Assembly: GCA_965199975.1 (NCBI GenBank)
Contig: OZ241340.1
Location: 1,302,001 to 1,366,000, forward strand
Reading direction: 5' to 3'
DNA length: 64,000 nt
Source of the DNA: JASLDZ01 sp965199975
GTDB taxonomy: Bacteria > Pseudomonadota > Alphaproteobacteria > Caulobacterales > Caulobacteraceae
Of the stretch, positions 17,443 through 25,647 are shown piece after piece. Numbering within the stretch: the stretch's first letter is position 1; each line of letters opens with the position of its first letter. The position numbers and the translations under genes are program-made. Below the pieces are notes generated by a model that saw only the letters and a program-made list of their open reading frames with translations, made no database searches and had not been told where the DNA came from.

Positions 17443-18486
17443 CTACGCTAAAGAGGCGTCCAGCACGCCCTTCATCCAGCGCGGGTGTTCGAGCACCTTG
17501 CCGCACCCCAGCGCCACGCAGGAGAGGGGGTCGTCCGCCACCGTCACCGGCAGGCCGGTGGCGTCGCGGATCTCGGCGTCGATCATGCGGAGCAGGGCGC
17601 CGCCGCCGGTGAGCATGATGCCCTTGTCGGCGATGTCGGCGGCGAGTTCCGGCGGCGTGGCTTCCAGCGCCACCTTCACCGCCTCCACGATCTGGCCCAC
17701 GGGCTCGGCGATGGCGTCGGCGGCCTGCTTCTCGGTCACCTTCACCTCGCGCGGCACGCCCTGCATCAGGTCGCGGCCCTTGACCTCGATGGAGAGGCCC
17801 TCGCCGTCGGCGGGCGCGCTGGCGGTGCCGATCTCCTTCTTGATCCGCTCGGCGGTGGTCTCGCCGATCAGGAGGTTATGGTGGCGGCGCATGTAGCTGA
17901 TCAGGCTGTCGTCCATCTTGTCGCCGCCCACGCGCACCGAGCGGGAATAGACGATGCCGGAGAGCGACAGCACCGCCACCTCGGTGGTGCCGCCGCCGAT
18001 GTCGACCACCATGGAGCCGGTGGGCTCGTGGATCGGCAAACCCGCGCCGATGGCCGCGGCCATGGGCTCGTCGATCAGCCCCACGCGGCGAGCACCGGCG
18101 TTGAGGCAGCTGTCGTTGATGGCGCGGCGCTCGACCGCGGTGGCGCCCGAGGGCACGCACACGATCACCTTGGGGTTCACGAAGCCCTTGCGGTTGTGGA
18201 CCTTGCGGATGAAGTGCTTGATCATCTCCTCGGCCACTTCGAAGTCGGCGATCACCCCATCGCGCATGGGGCGGATGGCCTCCATGTGGCCCGGCGTGCG
18301 CCCCAGCATCTGCTTGGCCTCGATCCCCACGGCATGGACGAGCTTGCGCCCGCCGACGGTGCGCAGGGCGACCACCGAAGGCTCGTTCAGCACGATGCCC
18401 TTGCCCTTCTGGTAGATCAGGCAGTTGGCGGTGCCGAGGTCGATGGCGATGTCGTTGGAGATGACGCCGAACAGCGAGGAGAACAT
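17443..18486 (-). CDS. mreB: Actin-like rod-shape protein MreB
   Basis: A 347-residue bacterial actin that polymerises under the inner membrane and directs elongasome movement. The ATP-binding blocks are intact: phosphate-1 DLGTANCLIY, connect/phosphate-2 VVDIGGGTTEVAVLS, and the adenosine motif GIMLTGGGALL. The N-terminus MFSSLFGVISNDIAID gives a membrane-binding hydrophobic segment. It is the first gene of mreBCD-mrdA-rodA on the minus strand; the 197 bases upstream should hold the operon promoter. Note that the adjacent out-of-frame extension upstream of 18486 is not coding. Confidence 0.99.
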   Translation of the reverse strand: MFSSLFGVISNDIAIDLGTANCLIYQKGKGIVLNEPSVVALRTVGGRKLVHAVGIEAKQMLGRTPGHMEAIRPMRDGVIADFEVAEEMIKHFIRKVHNRKGFVNPKVIVCVPSGATAVERRAINDSCLNAGARRVGLIDEPMAAAIGAGLPIHEPTGSMVVDIGGGTTEVAVLSLSGIVYSRSVRVGGDKMDDSLISYMRRHHNLLIGETTAERIKKEIGTASAPADGEGLSIEVKGRDLMQGVPREVKVTEKQAADAIAEPVGQIVEAVKVALEATPPELAADIADKGIMLTGGGALLRMIDAEIRDATGLPVTVADDPLSCVALGCGKVLEHPRWMKGVLDASLA

Positions 18487-18683
18487 GCAAGGGCCTTGGG
18501 CGAGACGCGTGGGTGAGGCGACGCGGCGGCGGGAGCTGATCCCGCCGGGCCTGCGCGCAACCCCTTCGCGCGGCCCTTCCACATCCCCTGCCTGGGAGTG
18601 GCGTCCTCCTCGCACAGGCGCGGCGCCCGGTTCAAGGCTGGCGTCCCGCAGGATGAACGGCGGATCGCCGCACGCAGGCGCGC

Positions 18684-19430
18684 TCAGGCGGGAGGCGCGA
18701 CGGGGCCGGCGTCGGCCGCTTTGCGCTCGGCCTCGCGCCGCTTCAGCCAGGCCCGCGCCCACAGCGCCGAGCCGATCCAGACCGCGGCGGTCAGCGCCAG
18801 CAGCGCCCAGCGCGTCCAGCCGCCGCCGTTGAGGCCGTGCACGACCTGGGCGCCGGCGAAGGCGGTCAAGGCCAGCTTGGGGATGCTGCCCACCGCGGTG
18901 CCGAGGGTGAAGGCGGCCAGCGACATGGGCGTGCACCCCGCCGCCATGTTGACCACCACGAAGGGGGCCGAGGGCACCAGGCGCACGATGGCGCTGGCCA
19001 TCAGACCGTTCTTGCCGACCAACTCCATGAAGTCCTGCACCCCGCGCCCGGCGTAGTCGCGCAACAGTCGCGCGCCGAAGCGGCGGCCCACCAGGAAGCC
19101 GATCACCGCCGAGACGAGGTTGCCCACGAAGCTGTAGCCGAACCCCGTCCACGGCCCGAAGGCCACCACCGCGGCGGCTGTCAACACGAACTGCGGCACG
19201 CCCAAGAAGGCGAAGACGGTGAACCCTCCCACCGCCAGGGCGAAGGCGGCCAGCCCATGATGGCCGGCGCCCATCCACTGCTCGACGACCTGCCCGCCGT
19301 GCTTGAGGCCGAGCAGCGAGGCGCCGAACACGAACACCACCCCCACTCCCCCGAACAGCAGGAAGGATGTGGCGATCGCACGCCATGCGCGAGCGTCCAG
19401 GTTCGACAGGAAGCGGAGGAGGCGGCGCAT
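18684..19430 (-). CDS. TVP38/TMEM64 family (VTT/DedA-superfamily) membrane protein
   Basis: A 248-residue inner-membrane protein of the VTT group. It has about six hydrophobic segments, and the family block FGPWTGFGYSFVGNLVSAVIGFLVGR is followed by RLVPSAPFVVVNMAAGCTPMSLAAF, which are the conserved paired re-entrant regions of TVP38/TMEM64 proteins. These are thought to move or scramble lipids; the bacterial substrate is unknown. It starts at 19430, close to and divergent from the DUF885 gene, and stands alone upstream of mreB with 197 bases between them. Confidence 0.9.
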   Translation of the reverse strand: MRRLLRFLSNLDARAWRAIATSFLLFGGVGVVFVFGASLLGLKHGGQVVEQWMGAGHHGLAAFALAVGGFTVFAFLGVPQFVLTAAAVVAFGPWTGFGYSFVGNLVSAVIGFLVGRRFGARLLRDYAGRGVQDFMELVGKNGLMASAIVRLVPSAPFVVVNMAAGCTPMSLAAFTLGTAVGSIPKLALTAFAGAQVVHGLNGGGWTRWALLALTAAVWIGSALWARAWLKRREAERKAADAGPVAPPA

Positions 19431-19529
19431 GGCGGAGGCGGCGGCGCTTATAGGGGCGGGGAGGGCGCTTGTCGCGCGACCCCCATGCAGCCTAGCGTAC
19501 GCGCCCCTTCATCACATCTGAGGATGCTC

Positions 19530-21374
19530 ATGCGCCGCCGTGACATGCTGGCTTTCACCGCCTCCGCAGCTTTCGCGACAGGGGCCGCGGCGCAGTCGCA
19601 CAAGACGCCGTCGCTCGTCCTTCCACGCGTCCGCGAGGGGACGCTGGACACGCTCTGGACGGCCTTCCTGGCGGAGGACCTCCAGCGGTCGCCCGAGTTC
19701 GCCACCTCCCTCGGCCTCGACAAGGGCGTCAACGCCCAACTCAAGTCGCGGCTCGGCGATCGCTCTGATGCAGGACGCGCCGCGGCCCGGCGCGCGAACG
19801 CCAGCCAGATCGCCCGCCTGCAGGCCGTGGCCCGTCCCGCGGCGGGGTCGCTGTCCGCCGTCGACTACGACACGGTGCTCTACAACCTCGAGTCCGACCG
19901 CGGCCTCCTGGCCTTCGACTTCGGCACGCGCGGAATGAGCGGCGAGGCCGAACCGTATGTGATCTCGCAGCTCACCGGCGCCTACCAGGGCACGCCCGAC
20001 TTCCTCGACAGCCAGCACCGCATCGACACGACCGCCGACGCCGACGCCTACCTGTCGCGGCTGGAGGCCTTCGCCACGGGCCTGGACGCCGACACCGCCA
20101 GCTTCCGCGAGGACACCGGTGCGGGCGTCATTCCTCCCGACTTCATCATGGACACGACCATGGCCCAGCTCGGCAAGGCGCGCACCTCGCCCGCCACCGC
20201 CGACGTGGTCACCTCGCTGGAGCGCCGGACGAAGGAGAAGGGGCTCTCGGCAGACTATGGCCGCAAGGCGCAGGCGATCTACGCCGAGCGCATCGGCCCC
20301 GCGCTCGACCGCCAGCTCGCCGCGGTGAAGGCGGTGCGCCCCAAGGCCGGTTCGGCCGCGGGGATCGGGCGGCTGAAGGAGGGGCCGGCGCTCTACGCCG
20401 CCGGCCTGCGCGCCTCGACCACCACCCGCATGACGCCCGAGGAGATCCACAAGCTGGGTCTCGCGCAAGGCGCCGACGTCTCCGCGCGGCTGGACGGCGT
20501 GCTCAAGGCGCAGGGGATGACGCAGGGCACGGTCGCCGCCCGCATCCAGGCGCTGTACAAGGAGCCCGCCCAGCTGTTCCCCGACACCCCCGCCGGCAAG
20601 GAACAGCTCCTCGCCTACCTCAACGGCCGGCTGAGCGCGGTGAAGGCCAAGCTGCCGCAGTGGTTCGGCCACCTGCCGCACTATGCGGTGGAGGTGCGCC
20701 CCGTGCCGCCCGCGATCGATGCCGGCGCGCCGCTCGCCTACACCAATTTCCCGGCGGTGGACGGTTCACGCCCCGGCATCATCTACTTCAACCTGCACGA
20801 CATTTCCGAGTGGCCGCGCTTCAACCTGCCCACCACGCTGTACCACGAGGGCCTGCCGGGCCATCAGCTGCAGGGCGGCGTGGCGCTGGAGAACACCTCG
20901 ATCCCGCTGCTGCGGCGCTCGCTCGGCTTCTCCGGCTACCAGGAGGGATGGGCGCTCTACGCCGAGCAGCTGGCCGACGAGATGGGCATGTACGCCGACG
21001 ATCCGCTCGGCCGCGTCGGCTACCTCAAGGCCCAGCTGTTCCGCTGCGGGCGCCTGGTGGTCGACACGGGCATCCACCACTACGGCTGGAGCCGCGACAA
21101 GGCCGTGGACTACCTGACGGGGCTGGACGGCGACGCGCGGGGCTCGACCACGCGCGAGGTGGACCGCTACTGCGCCTGGCCGGGGCAGGCCTGCGCCTAC
21201 AAGATCGGCCACACCGTCATCAACCGCATCCGCGATCGTTCGCGCGCAACCTTGGGCCCTCGCTTCGACATCCGCCGTTTCCACGACGCCATGCTGCGCC
21301 CCGGCGCCATGCCGCTCGACGTGCTGGACGGGGTGATGACGCAATGGACGGCCGGCGGCGGCGTCGCGGCCTGA
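19530..21374 (+). CDS. DUF885 family exported protein (putative metallopeptidase-like)
   Basis: A 614-residue protein with a twin-arginine-like signal (RRRDMLAFTASAAFATGAAA), so it is probably exported folded. The rest is a long alpha-helical DUF885 domain. The defining motif LYHEGLPGHQLQ near residue 440 (HExxPGH) resembles the zinc site of M32-like peptidases, and the downstream GYQEGWALYAEQLADEMG supplies the conserved glutamate. Function in bacteria is unproven. The start at 19530 is preferred over 19524 because a GAGG lies just upstream. It is a single gene, with a decayed gene downstream. Confidence 0.92.
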   Translation: MRRRDMLAFTASAAFATGAAAQSHKTPSLVLPRVREGTLDTLWTAFLAEDLQRSPEFATSLGLDKGVNAQLKSRLGDRSDAGRAAARRANASQIARLQAVARPAAGSLSAVDYDTVLYNLESDRGLLAFDFGTRGMSGEAEPYVISQLTGAYQGTPDFLDSQHRIDTTADADAYLSRLEAFATGLDADTASFREDTGAGVIPPDFIMDTTMAQLGKARTSPATADVVTSLERRTKEKGLSADYGRKAQAIYAERIGPALDRQLAAVKAVRPKAGSAAGIGRLKEGPALYAAGLRASTTTRMTPEEIHKLGLAQGADVSARLDGVLKAQGMTQGTVAARIQALYKEPAQLFPDTPAGKEQLLAYLNGRLSAVKAKLPQWFGHLPHYAVEVRPVPPAIDAGAPLAYTNFPAVDGSRPGIIYFNLHDISEWPRFNLPTTLYHEGLPGHQLQGGVALENTSIPLLRRSLGFSGYQEGWALYAEQLADEMGMYADDPLGRVGYLKAQLFRCGRLVVDTGIHHYGWSRDKAVDYLTGLDGDARGSTTREVDRYCAWPGQACAYKIGHTVINRIRDRSRATLGPRFDIRRFHDAMLRPGAMPLDVLDGVMTQWTAGGGVAA

Positions 21375-21469
21375 CGCGGATGTGAGCGGCGGGGGCGCGG
21401 CGAACGCGTATTTAGCGGGGTTCGGGGAGCGGCGAGGTCGCCGCCCCGGCCCCGGCTTCAGTCCGCTCC

Positions 21470-21780
21470 GTAAGCTCGCAGCAACGCGATCTCCTCTCAC
21501 GCGGCCTCGCCGACCTTGGACGTGCCGAGCCCGGCGCTGATGATGCCGAAAGCGGCGACCGGATCGCCCGGACAGTCCACGCCAACCCGGACACGGGCTA
21601 TAAGCTGGTGCAGCACGCCATCGTGTCGGACGCGGCGCTGCATGACGCCCCTCCGCGCGTGGCTGAACTCGAGCGACTGCTCGACGAAGGGCGAGGGGAG
21701 GCGACTGCGCTGCAGAAGCGGCCGAGCTTCCTCTGCCCTCGACGTCGACCGCGGGGACGACGACTGTAGCTGGAACGACA
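21470..21780 (+). pseudogene. Remnant of a DUF2076 gene (start codon lost, frame broken)
   Basis: The 466 bases after the DUF885 gene contain no intact gene, but one frame from 21470 reads SSQQRDLLSRGLADLGRAE, then DTGYKLVQHAIVSDAALHDA and RVAELERLLDEGR. This matches the order of the DUF2076 N-terminal domain (ERQLL...Y-LVQ-vLVQ-AL...RI-ELE). The codon where a start is expected is GTA, there is no ribosome site, and the frame stops at 21769. The typical acidic DUF2076 tail (DVDRGDDDCSWND) appears in a different frame at 21738-21780. Together this suggests a shrunken, frameshifted relic. Family assignment is from memory of the pattern. Confidence 0.55.
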
Positions 21781-21812
21781 ACGGGCGCGGCGACCGAAGC
21801 CGCCGCGCCCGT
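21781..21812 (-). terminator. Perfect 12-base-pair stem-loop after the Ser/Gly-rich gene
   Basis: Arms 21781-21792 and 21801-21812 are perfectly complementary, with an 8-base loop. It lies 29 bases past the stop of the minus-strand gene at 21841. The following minus-strand bases are only mildly U-rich, so it is a probable rather than certain terminator. It could also serve the plus-strand remnant. Confidence 0.55.
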
Positions 21813-21840
21813 CTCGACGCCCCGGAAAGGGCGGCGGGTC

Positions 21841-22344
21841 CTAGAGGCCCGGGCCCGTCGAGTTCGGCGGGGTAGCCGGCTCGGTCGGAGGCGGGGCGCC
21901 GGGGCCGCCAGGGGCGGCCATGGAGCCGCCGGTCATGCCGGGGTCGGTCGCGCCACCGGAGGTCATCGAACCGCCCGAGGTCATCGAACCGTCGCCGCCC
22001 GACGGCATCGCGCCGCTGGACATTGCACCACCGGAGGGCGCCGCTCCGCCCGAGGACATGGTCCCCGCGGAGGCTCCGCCCTGGAGCTGGCTGTAGGGGA
22101 TCGGCCCACTGCTGGGCTCGGCCATTGTGGAGCCGCTCGTCATGCTGGACTTGGAGGCGTGATGCATCTTGCGATGCTTCGGCTTCATCCGGTGCTTGGT
22201 GACGTGGTGGGTGGTCTTCGTCGCGCCGGCTGCCGTCGTCGTTGTCGTTGTCGCGGTCGTGGCGGCCGGAGCAGTCTGGGCGAGAGCCGGCAGCGCGAGC
22301 AGTGCGGCGGCGGCGGTCCCCAGAGCGAGGGTGCGGATCGTCAT
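21841..22344 (-). CDS. Secreted low-complexity Ser/Gly/Met-rich protein
   Basis: A 167-residue protein with a clear signal peptide (TIRTLALGTAAAALLALPALAQ). The mature part has a Thr/Ala run, a Lys/His-rich basic block (HHVTKHRMKPKHRKMHH), then imperfect SGG repeats with Met (SMTSGGSMTSGG) and a Pro-rich end. Part of the repeat is encoded by an exact 15-base copy spaced 18 bases apart (21959-21973 and 21977-21991). No domain is recognised. The 80-residue protein just upstream has the same signal/Thr-run/basic-block layout, so the two look like divergent paralogs. Its function is unknown; envelope localisation is inferred. Confidence 0.8.
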   Translation of the reverse strand: MTIRTLALGTAAAALLALPALAQTAPAATTATTTTTTAAGATKTTHHVTKHRMKPKHRKMHHASKSSMTSGSTMAEPSSGPIPYSQLQGGASAGTMSSGGAAPSGGAMSSGAMPSGGDGSMTSGGSMTSGGATDPGMTGGSMAAPGGPGAPPPTEPATPPNSTGPGL

Positions 22345-22451
22345 TTTGTCGGTTCTCCTGAATTGTGAGCCCGGGTTGCGCCCGTTCCGACGGACGGCCC
22401 CGCATCGTCAACGCCAAGCGCCCGTGCGACGTTGCACTGCGCCTCGAATTG

Positions 22452-22485
22452 AGCGGGGTCGGAGGCGCTCGCCTCCAACCCCGCT
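22452..22485 (-). terminator. Stem-loop after the Thr/Lys-rich secreted protein gene
   Basis: Outer arms 22452-22459 and 22478-22485 (8 pairs) and inner arms 22461-22466 and 22471-22476 (6 pairs) form one hairpin with a single C/A mismatch and a 4-base loop. It starts eight bases after the stop of the minus-strand gene at 22493. No strong U run follows. Confidence 0.6.
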
Positions 22486-22492
22486 GCACGGC

Positions 22493-22735
22493 TTACTTCT
22501 TGACGGTGGTGGTCGTCTTGGTGCCGGCCGGCGTGGCGTCGGTGGTGACCGTCTTGGCCGACGACATCGTGCCCGCCGGGCCCTTCGTCGTCGACTTCAT
22601 CTTCTTCTTGGTCATCTTGTGGGCCACCGGCGCGGCGGTGCCCTTGGCGCTCATCGTGGTTGTCGTCGTCGACTGAGCCAGCACAGGCGAGGCGACGAGG
22701 GCGACCACAGTGGCGAGAGCGGCGTAACGGATCAT
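22493..22735 (-). CDS. Small secreted Thr/Lys-rich protein
   Basis: An 80-residue protein: a signal peptide (RYAALATVVALVASPVLAQ), a Thr run, a basic KMTKKKMKSTTK block, and a Thr/Lys tail ending TTTTVKK. The architecture mirrors the larger secreted protein downstream at 21841-22344, which suggests duplication. The mature protein is strongly basic and probably disordered. Hairpins after both genes suggest separate transcripts. I do not recognise a named family. Confidence 0.75.
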   Translation of the reverse strand: MIRYAALATVVALVASPVLAQSTTTTTMSAKGTAAPVAHKMTKKKMKSTTKGPAGTMSSAKTVTTDATPAGTKTTTTVKK

Positions 22736-22852
22736 GGGCGGAAGTCCTCAGGTCTGTTTCTTGACGGCGCTGAATGCGCCGCGCCACCGACTCTCGCAGC
22801 GCATCAGCGCGGCGACACCGAGCGTTCCATACTTTTCTGTAGGCGGCGGCGC

Positions 22853-23491
22853 TCAGCCGCGTGGTGCGCTAGCCGTCTGCGTACGCAGCTGGTTGATCAG
22901 GACGTCGATCCGCCCGCCGTTGTTGTCCAGCGTGGAGACGAAGTCCTGCCGCTCGGTGATGGCCAGCCACACGCCGGCGACGTTCACGTCCACGACTTTC
23001 CAGCCCTGGGGTCCGCGGATCACGCGCCAAGCCACCTGGATGGGCTGGGGATGACGGCCGCCGACAACCTCGGAATTGACAACTACGTCCCCCGGCTGGC
23101 GCGCCGCAGAACCGGTCACCCGCAGGGTCTCACCATGATACTGGCCGAGCCGATTTTCGTAGACGCTGTTGGCATAGGCGCGGAACACCTGGGCGAACTG
23201 CTGGTGTTGGGCGGGCGTGATCGTGCGCCGATACTTGCCGAGGACAAAGTCGGTGATCCGAGGGACGTCGGCCGCCTGGTCGACGAAGGCGCGGAAGGCC
23301 GCCTTCTCCTGCGGGCCGTTATCGGCCCTCAGGATCTGCAGGGCGTGCGAGGCCTGACGCTGGACAAACGCCTCGGCGCCCGCGTCGCGTGCCTGGGCGA
23401 AGGCGGACGGCGCCACGCCGACCACGAGGATGGAAGGCGCGCCGAGGAGGAGCGCCATGACGCCAGCGCGAATGAGGGGAGAACGGATCAT
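22853..23491 (-). CDS. mlaC: Phospholipid-transport protein MlaC/Ttg2D family
   Basis: A 212-residue periplasmic lipid shuttle of the MlaC (tolerance to toluene Ttg2D) family. After a signal peptide ending near SAFAQ, it shows the conserved pattern of the family: RQASHALQILR, the FVDQAADVPRITDFVLGKYRR block, FAQVFRAYANSVYENRLGQY, and the late ITERQDFVSTLDNNGGRIDVLINQL. It carries phospholipids between the outer-membrane MlaA complex and the inner-membrane transporter. The ATG at 23491 has an AGGAG seven bases upstream. It follows mlaA by 21 bases, so the two form an operon; mlaFEDB are not here. Confidence 0.93.
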   Translation of the reverse strand: MIRSPLIRAGVMALLLGAPSILVVGVAPSAFAQARDAGAEAFVQRQASHALQILRADNGPQEKAAFRAFVDQAADVPRITDFVLGKYRRTITPAQHQQFAQVFRAYANSVYENRLGQYHGETLRVTGSAARQPGDVVVNSEVVGGRHPQPIQVAWRVIRGPQGWKVVDVNVAGVWLAITERQDFVSTLDNNGGRIDVLINQLRTQTASAPRG

Positions 23492-23512
23492 GGGGAAGCT
23501 CCTGAGCAATCG

Positions 23513-24526
23513 TCAGTCGAGGGCGGCGACGGAGACCGAATCGGCGGCGTCAAGATTTTCGCCGGCAGGCAGCGCCGCCAGAAGGTCGCCCACCGGGTCG
23601 GTGGACTGAGCTGCGGCGGACGGACCGGGCGCGGGCTCCGTTGCGGAAGGAGCCGGGCCCGCATCGCGCCCTGAGGGCGGCGTGGAACTCCTCGGCATGG
23701 CGTAGGGCGCCGCGCTTCCAGACGGCGTCGGCCCGAAGTCGGGGAGCGCCTGAAGGTTGGCGGAGCTGGTCACCGAGCCGCGCACCTCGGCCTCGCGGTT
23801 CTGAAAATAGGCCGAGCGGATGGTGGCGTAGGGATCGGTCGCCGTGCGGTTCACATACTTTATCACCGGATCGAGCCGATCGCGGGCGTCGACGCCGCCC
23901 AACACGGCGCGCGCCGGGGCAAGGATGTTACGACCCGTGTAGTTTACGCTGTTCAGGGGGTCGATCACTCCATCGACGATGCGGCCCGCCCCGTCGCGAA
24001 GGGTTGTCGGGCCGAGCACGGGAAGGAAGAGATAGGGGCCGGTCGGTACGCCGTAGCGCGCCATCGTCAGCCCGAAGTCGGCGCTTTGGTAGGGAAAGTC
24101 ATTTCCCGCCACGTCGAACACCCCGCCGACGCCCACCGTCGAGTTGATCGCGAAGCGCCCCAGAGCATTCAGCGCGCGGACCGGGCGTAGCTGCAGGATG
24201 TCGTTGATGATGATCACCGGGTGGGTAGCGTTGACCAGCACGTTGTGCAGGCCGAGACGCACCGGCGTCGGCGTAGCGTGATGATAGAAGACGATCCCGG
24301 GGCGGACCAGATTGCGGTCCAGCACTTGGTTGAAGTCGTAAAGCTTCCGGTTGGTCGACTCGTAAGGATCGTCAACGCCCGCCGAGGCGTAGGAGGCCGC
24401 CGCGGGGCGGCCGGGCGAGATCGCCTGAGAGGCGGGCGCGCCCCCGGTCGTCTGCGCGGAGGCGGCGCCGGCGCTCGTCAGCGCGCTCAGCGCCACGGCG
24501 GTCATCAGGAAGCGTTTGGCGATCAC
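23513..24526 (-). CDS. mlaA: Outer-membrane lipid asymmetry protein MlaA (VacJ family)
   Basis: A 337-residue MlaA homologue that removes misplaced phospholipids from the outer leaflet. DDPYESTNRKLYDFNQVLD begins the domain, followed by INDILQLRPVRALNALGRFAINSTVGVGG, FGLTMARYGV and GPYLFLPVLGPTTLRDG, all family hallmarks. The N-terminus (from the GTG at 24526) is a signal peptide, but there is no lipobox cysteine, unlike the lipoprotein form in Escherichia coli. The last ~80 residues are a disordered Pro/Ser/Ala tail. An alternative ATG at 24505 is possible. It is transcribed divergently from the methionine operon. Confidence 0.93.
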   Translation of the reverse strand: MIAKRFLMTAVALSALTSAGAASAQTTGGAPASQAISPGRPAAASYASAGVDDPYESTNRKLYDFNQVLDRNLVRPGIVFYHHATPTPVRLGLHNVLVNATHPVIIINDILQLRPVRALNALGRFAINSTVGVGGVFDVAGNDFPYQSADFGLTMARYGVPTGPYLFLPVLGPTTLRDGAGRIVDGVIDPLNSVNYTGRNILAPARAVLGGVDARDRLDPVIKYVNRTATDPYATIRSAYFQNREAEVRGSVTSSANLQALPDFGPTPSGSAAPYAMPRSSTPPSGRDAGPAPSATEPAPGPSAAAQSTDPVGDLLAALPAGENLDAADSVSVAALD

Positions 24527-24617
24527 GGGCTTGCAGGTCCACAGGTGCGGCGCGGGCGGACGCCTGCGGCCGCTAACGTGCGTCGCGCGATTTGGCGCCA
24601 TGCGGTGTGCGGAGCGC

Positions 24618-24653
24618 TTGACGAAGGCATATAAGCGCATCTTTATATGCGCA
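24618..24653 (+). promoter_or_regulatory. Promoter with overlapping palindromic operator before the ArsR-methyltransferase/metF/metH operon
   Basis: A -35-like TTGACG (24618-24623) is followed after 17 bases by CTTTAT (24641-24646) as a possible -10. An inverted repeat, GCATATAA at 24627-24634 and TTATATGC at 24643-24650 with an 8-base spacer, covers the spacer and -10. AT-rich palindromes of this kind are typical ArsR-family operators, and I recall similar sites for SahR-type regulators. The predicted transcription start falls at about 24653, the A of an in-frame ATG, so the mRNA may be leaderless. Confidence 0.65.
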
Positions 24654-25636
24654 TGTCGCTCGCAGCCGCAGACTTGGTCGAGGTGCTCCGCGCCGCGGGG
24701 GAGGCTACGCGCCTGCGCGTGCTCCAGCTCCTCGCCCGCGAGGAGCTGGCGGTGGCCGAGCTGGTGCGCATCCTCGGCCAGAGCCAGCCGCGAGTGTCGC
24801 ACCATCTGCGGGTGCTCGCCCGCGCCGGGCTGGTTGAGCGATTCCCCGATGGCGCGTGGGTGTTCTACCGTCTCGCCACGGACGACCCGATCGCGGCGCT
24901 GGCCGCGGAGGTGCTGCGCCGCATCGACCCTGCCGATCCCCTCGTCCTGCGCGACGCCGAGCGCCTTGCCGAGGTGCGCTGCGAGCGGGCCGGCGAGGCC
25001 GCCGACTATTTCGCCCGCAATGCGCCACGCTGGGACGAGCTACGCTCGCTGCACGTCGACGAGGCGCAGGTGGAGGCCGCCATGCTCAGCGCCGCGGGTC
25101 CGGGCCCGTTCCGCCGGCTGGTCGACCTTGGCACGGGGGCCGGGCGCATGCTGGCGCTGTTCGCCGACCGCTGCGAAGGCGCCATCGGGCTGGACCTGAA
25201 CCAGCAGATGCTGAACCTCGCCCGCGCGGAGGCGGCCCAGCTGGGCTTGGCCCGCTGCGAACTGCGCCACGGCGACATCTTCGCCACCGGCCTGCCGCCC
25301 GCAAGCGCCGACCTCGTGGTGATCCACCGGGTTCTGCACTACCTGATCGACCCCGCGGCCGCCGTGATGGAGGCCGCGCGCCTGGTCGCGCCCGACGGCC
25401 GCCTCCTCATCGTCGACTTCGCGCCGCATGCGCTGGAGCACCTGCGCGACCAGCACCAGCACCGCCGCCTGGGCTTTTCCGGCGAGGAGATGGCCCGCTG
25501 GCTGCGCGCCGCCGGTTTGGAGCCTGCGCCCGAGGTGGTGCTGCCGCCGGCGGACGCCGCAGGCCTCACCGTGGCCATCTGGGCCGCCACGCCCGCCCGC
25601 GGCCGCGCCACGGCGCCCGTGCGGCGTGCGGCGTGA
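24653..25636 (+). CDS. ArsR-family regulator fused to a SAM-dependent methyltransferase domain (SahR-like)
   Basis: A protein of about 327 residues. Residues ~1-95 are an ArsR winged helix (RLRVLQLLAREELAVAELVRILGQ, SQPRVSHHLRVLARAGLVER). Residues ~120-300 are a class I methyltransferase fold with VDLGTGAGRMLAL (SAM motif I), the acidic ribose-binding GLDLNQQML, and VIHRVLHYL. Regulators of this architecture next to metF/metH are SahR-like sensors of S-adenosylhomocysteine in Proteobacteria; that role is inferred here. It is first in the methionine operon and its own promoter carries a palindrome, so autoregulation is likely. The start may be 24653 or the ATG at 24647. Confidence 0.88.
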   Translation: MSLAAADLVEVLRAAGEATRLRVLQLLAREELAVAELVRILGQSQPRVSHHLRVLARAGLVERFPDGAWVFYRLATDDPIAALAAEVLRRIDPADPLVLRDAERLAEVRCERAGEAADYFARNAPRWDELRSLHVDEAQVEAAMLSAAGPGPFRRLVDLGTGAGRMLALFADRCEGAIGLDLNQQMLNLARAEAAQLGLARCELRHGDIFATGLPPASADLVVIHRVLHYLIDPAAAVMEAARLVAPDGRLLIVDFAPHALEHLRDQHQHRRLGFSGEEMARWLRAAGLEPAPEVVLPPADAAGLTVAIWAATPARGRATAPVRRAA

Positions 25637-25647
25637 AGGGGACGTCG

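Noticed and set aside
21497..22489. 330-residue minus-strand frame across the two secreted-protein genes
   Set aside because: It is a frame-shifted shadow of the Ser/Gly-rich gene with Arg/Pro-rich antisense composition; no domain or start signal.
25637..25647. Riboswitch (SAM or SAH type) between the regulator and metF
   Set aside because: Only 11 bases separate the two genes, and no room or folding pattern for an aptamer exists here or upstream of the regulator.
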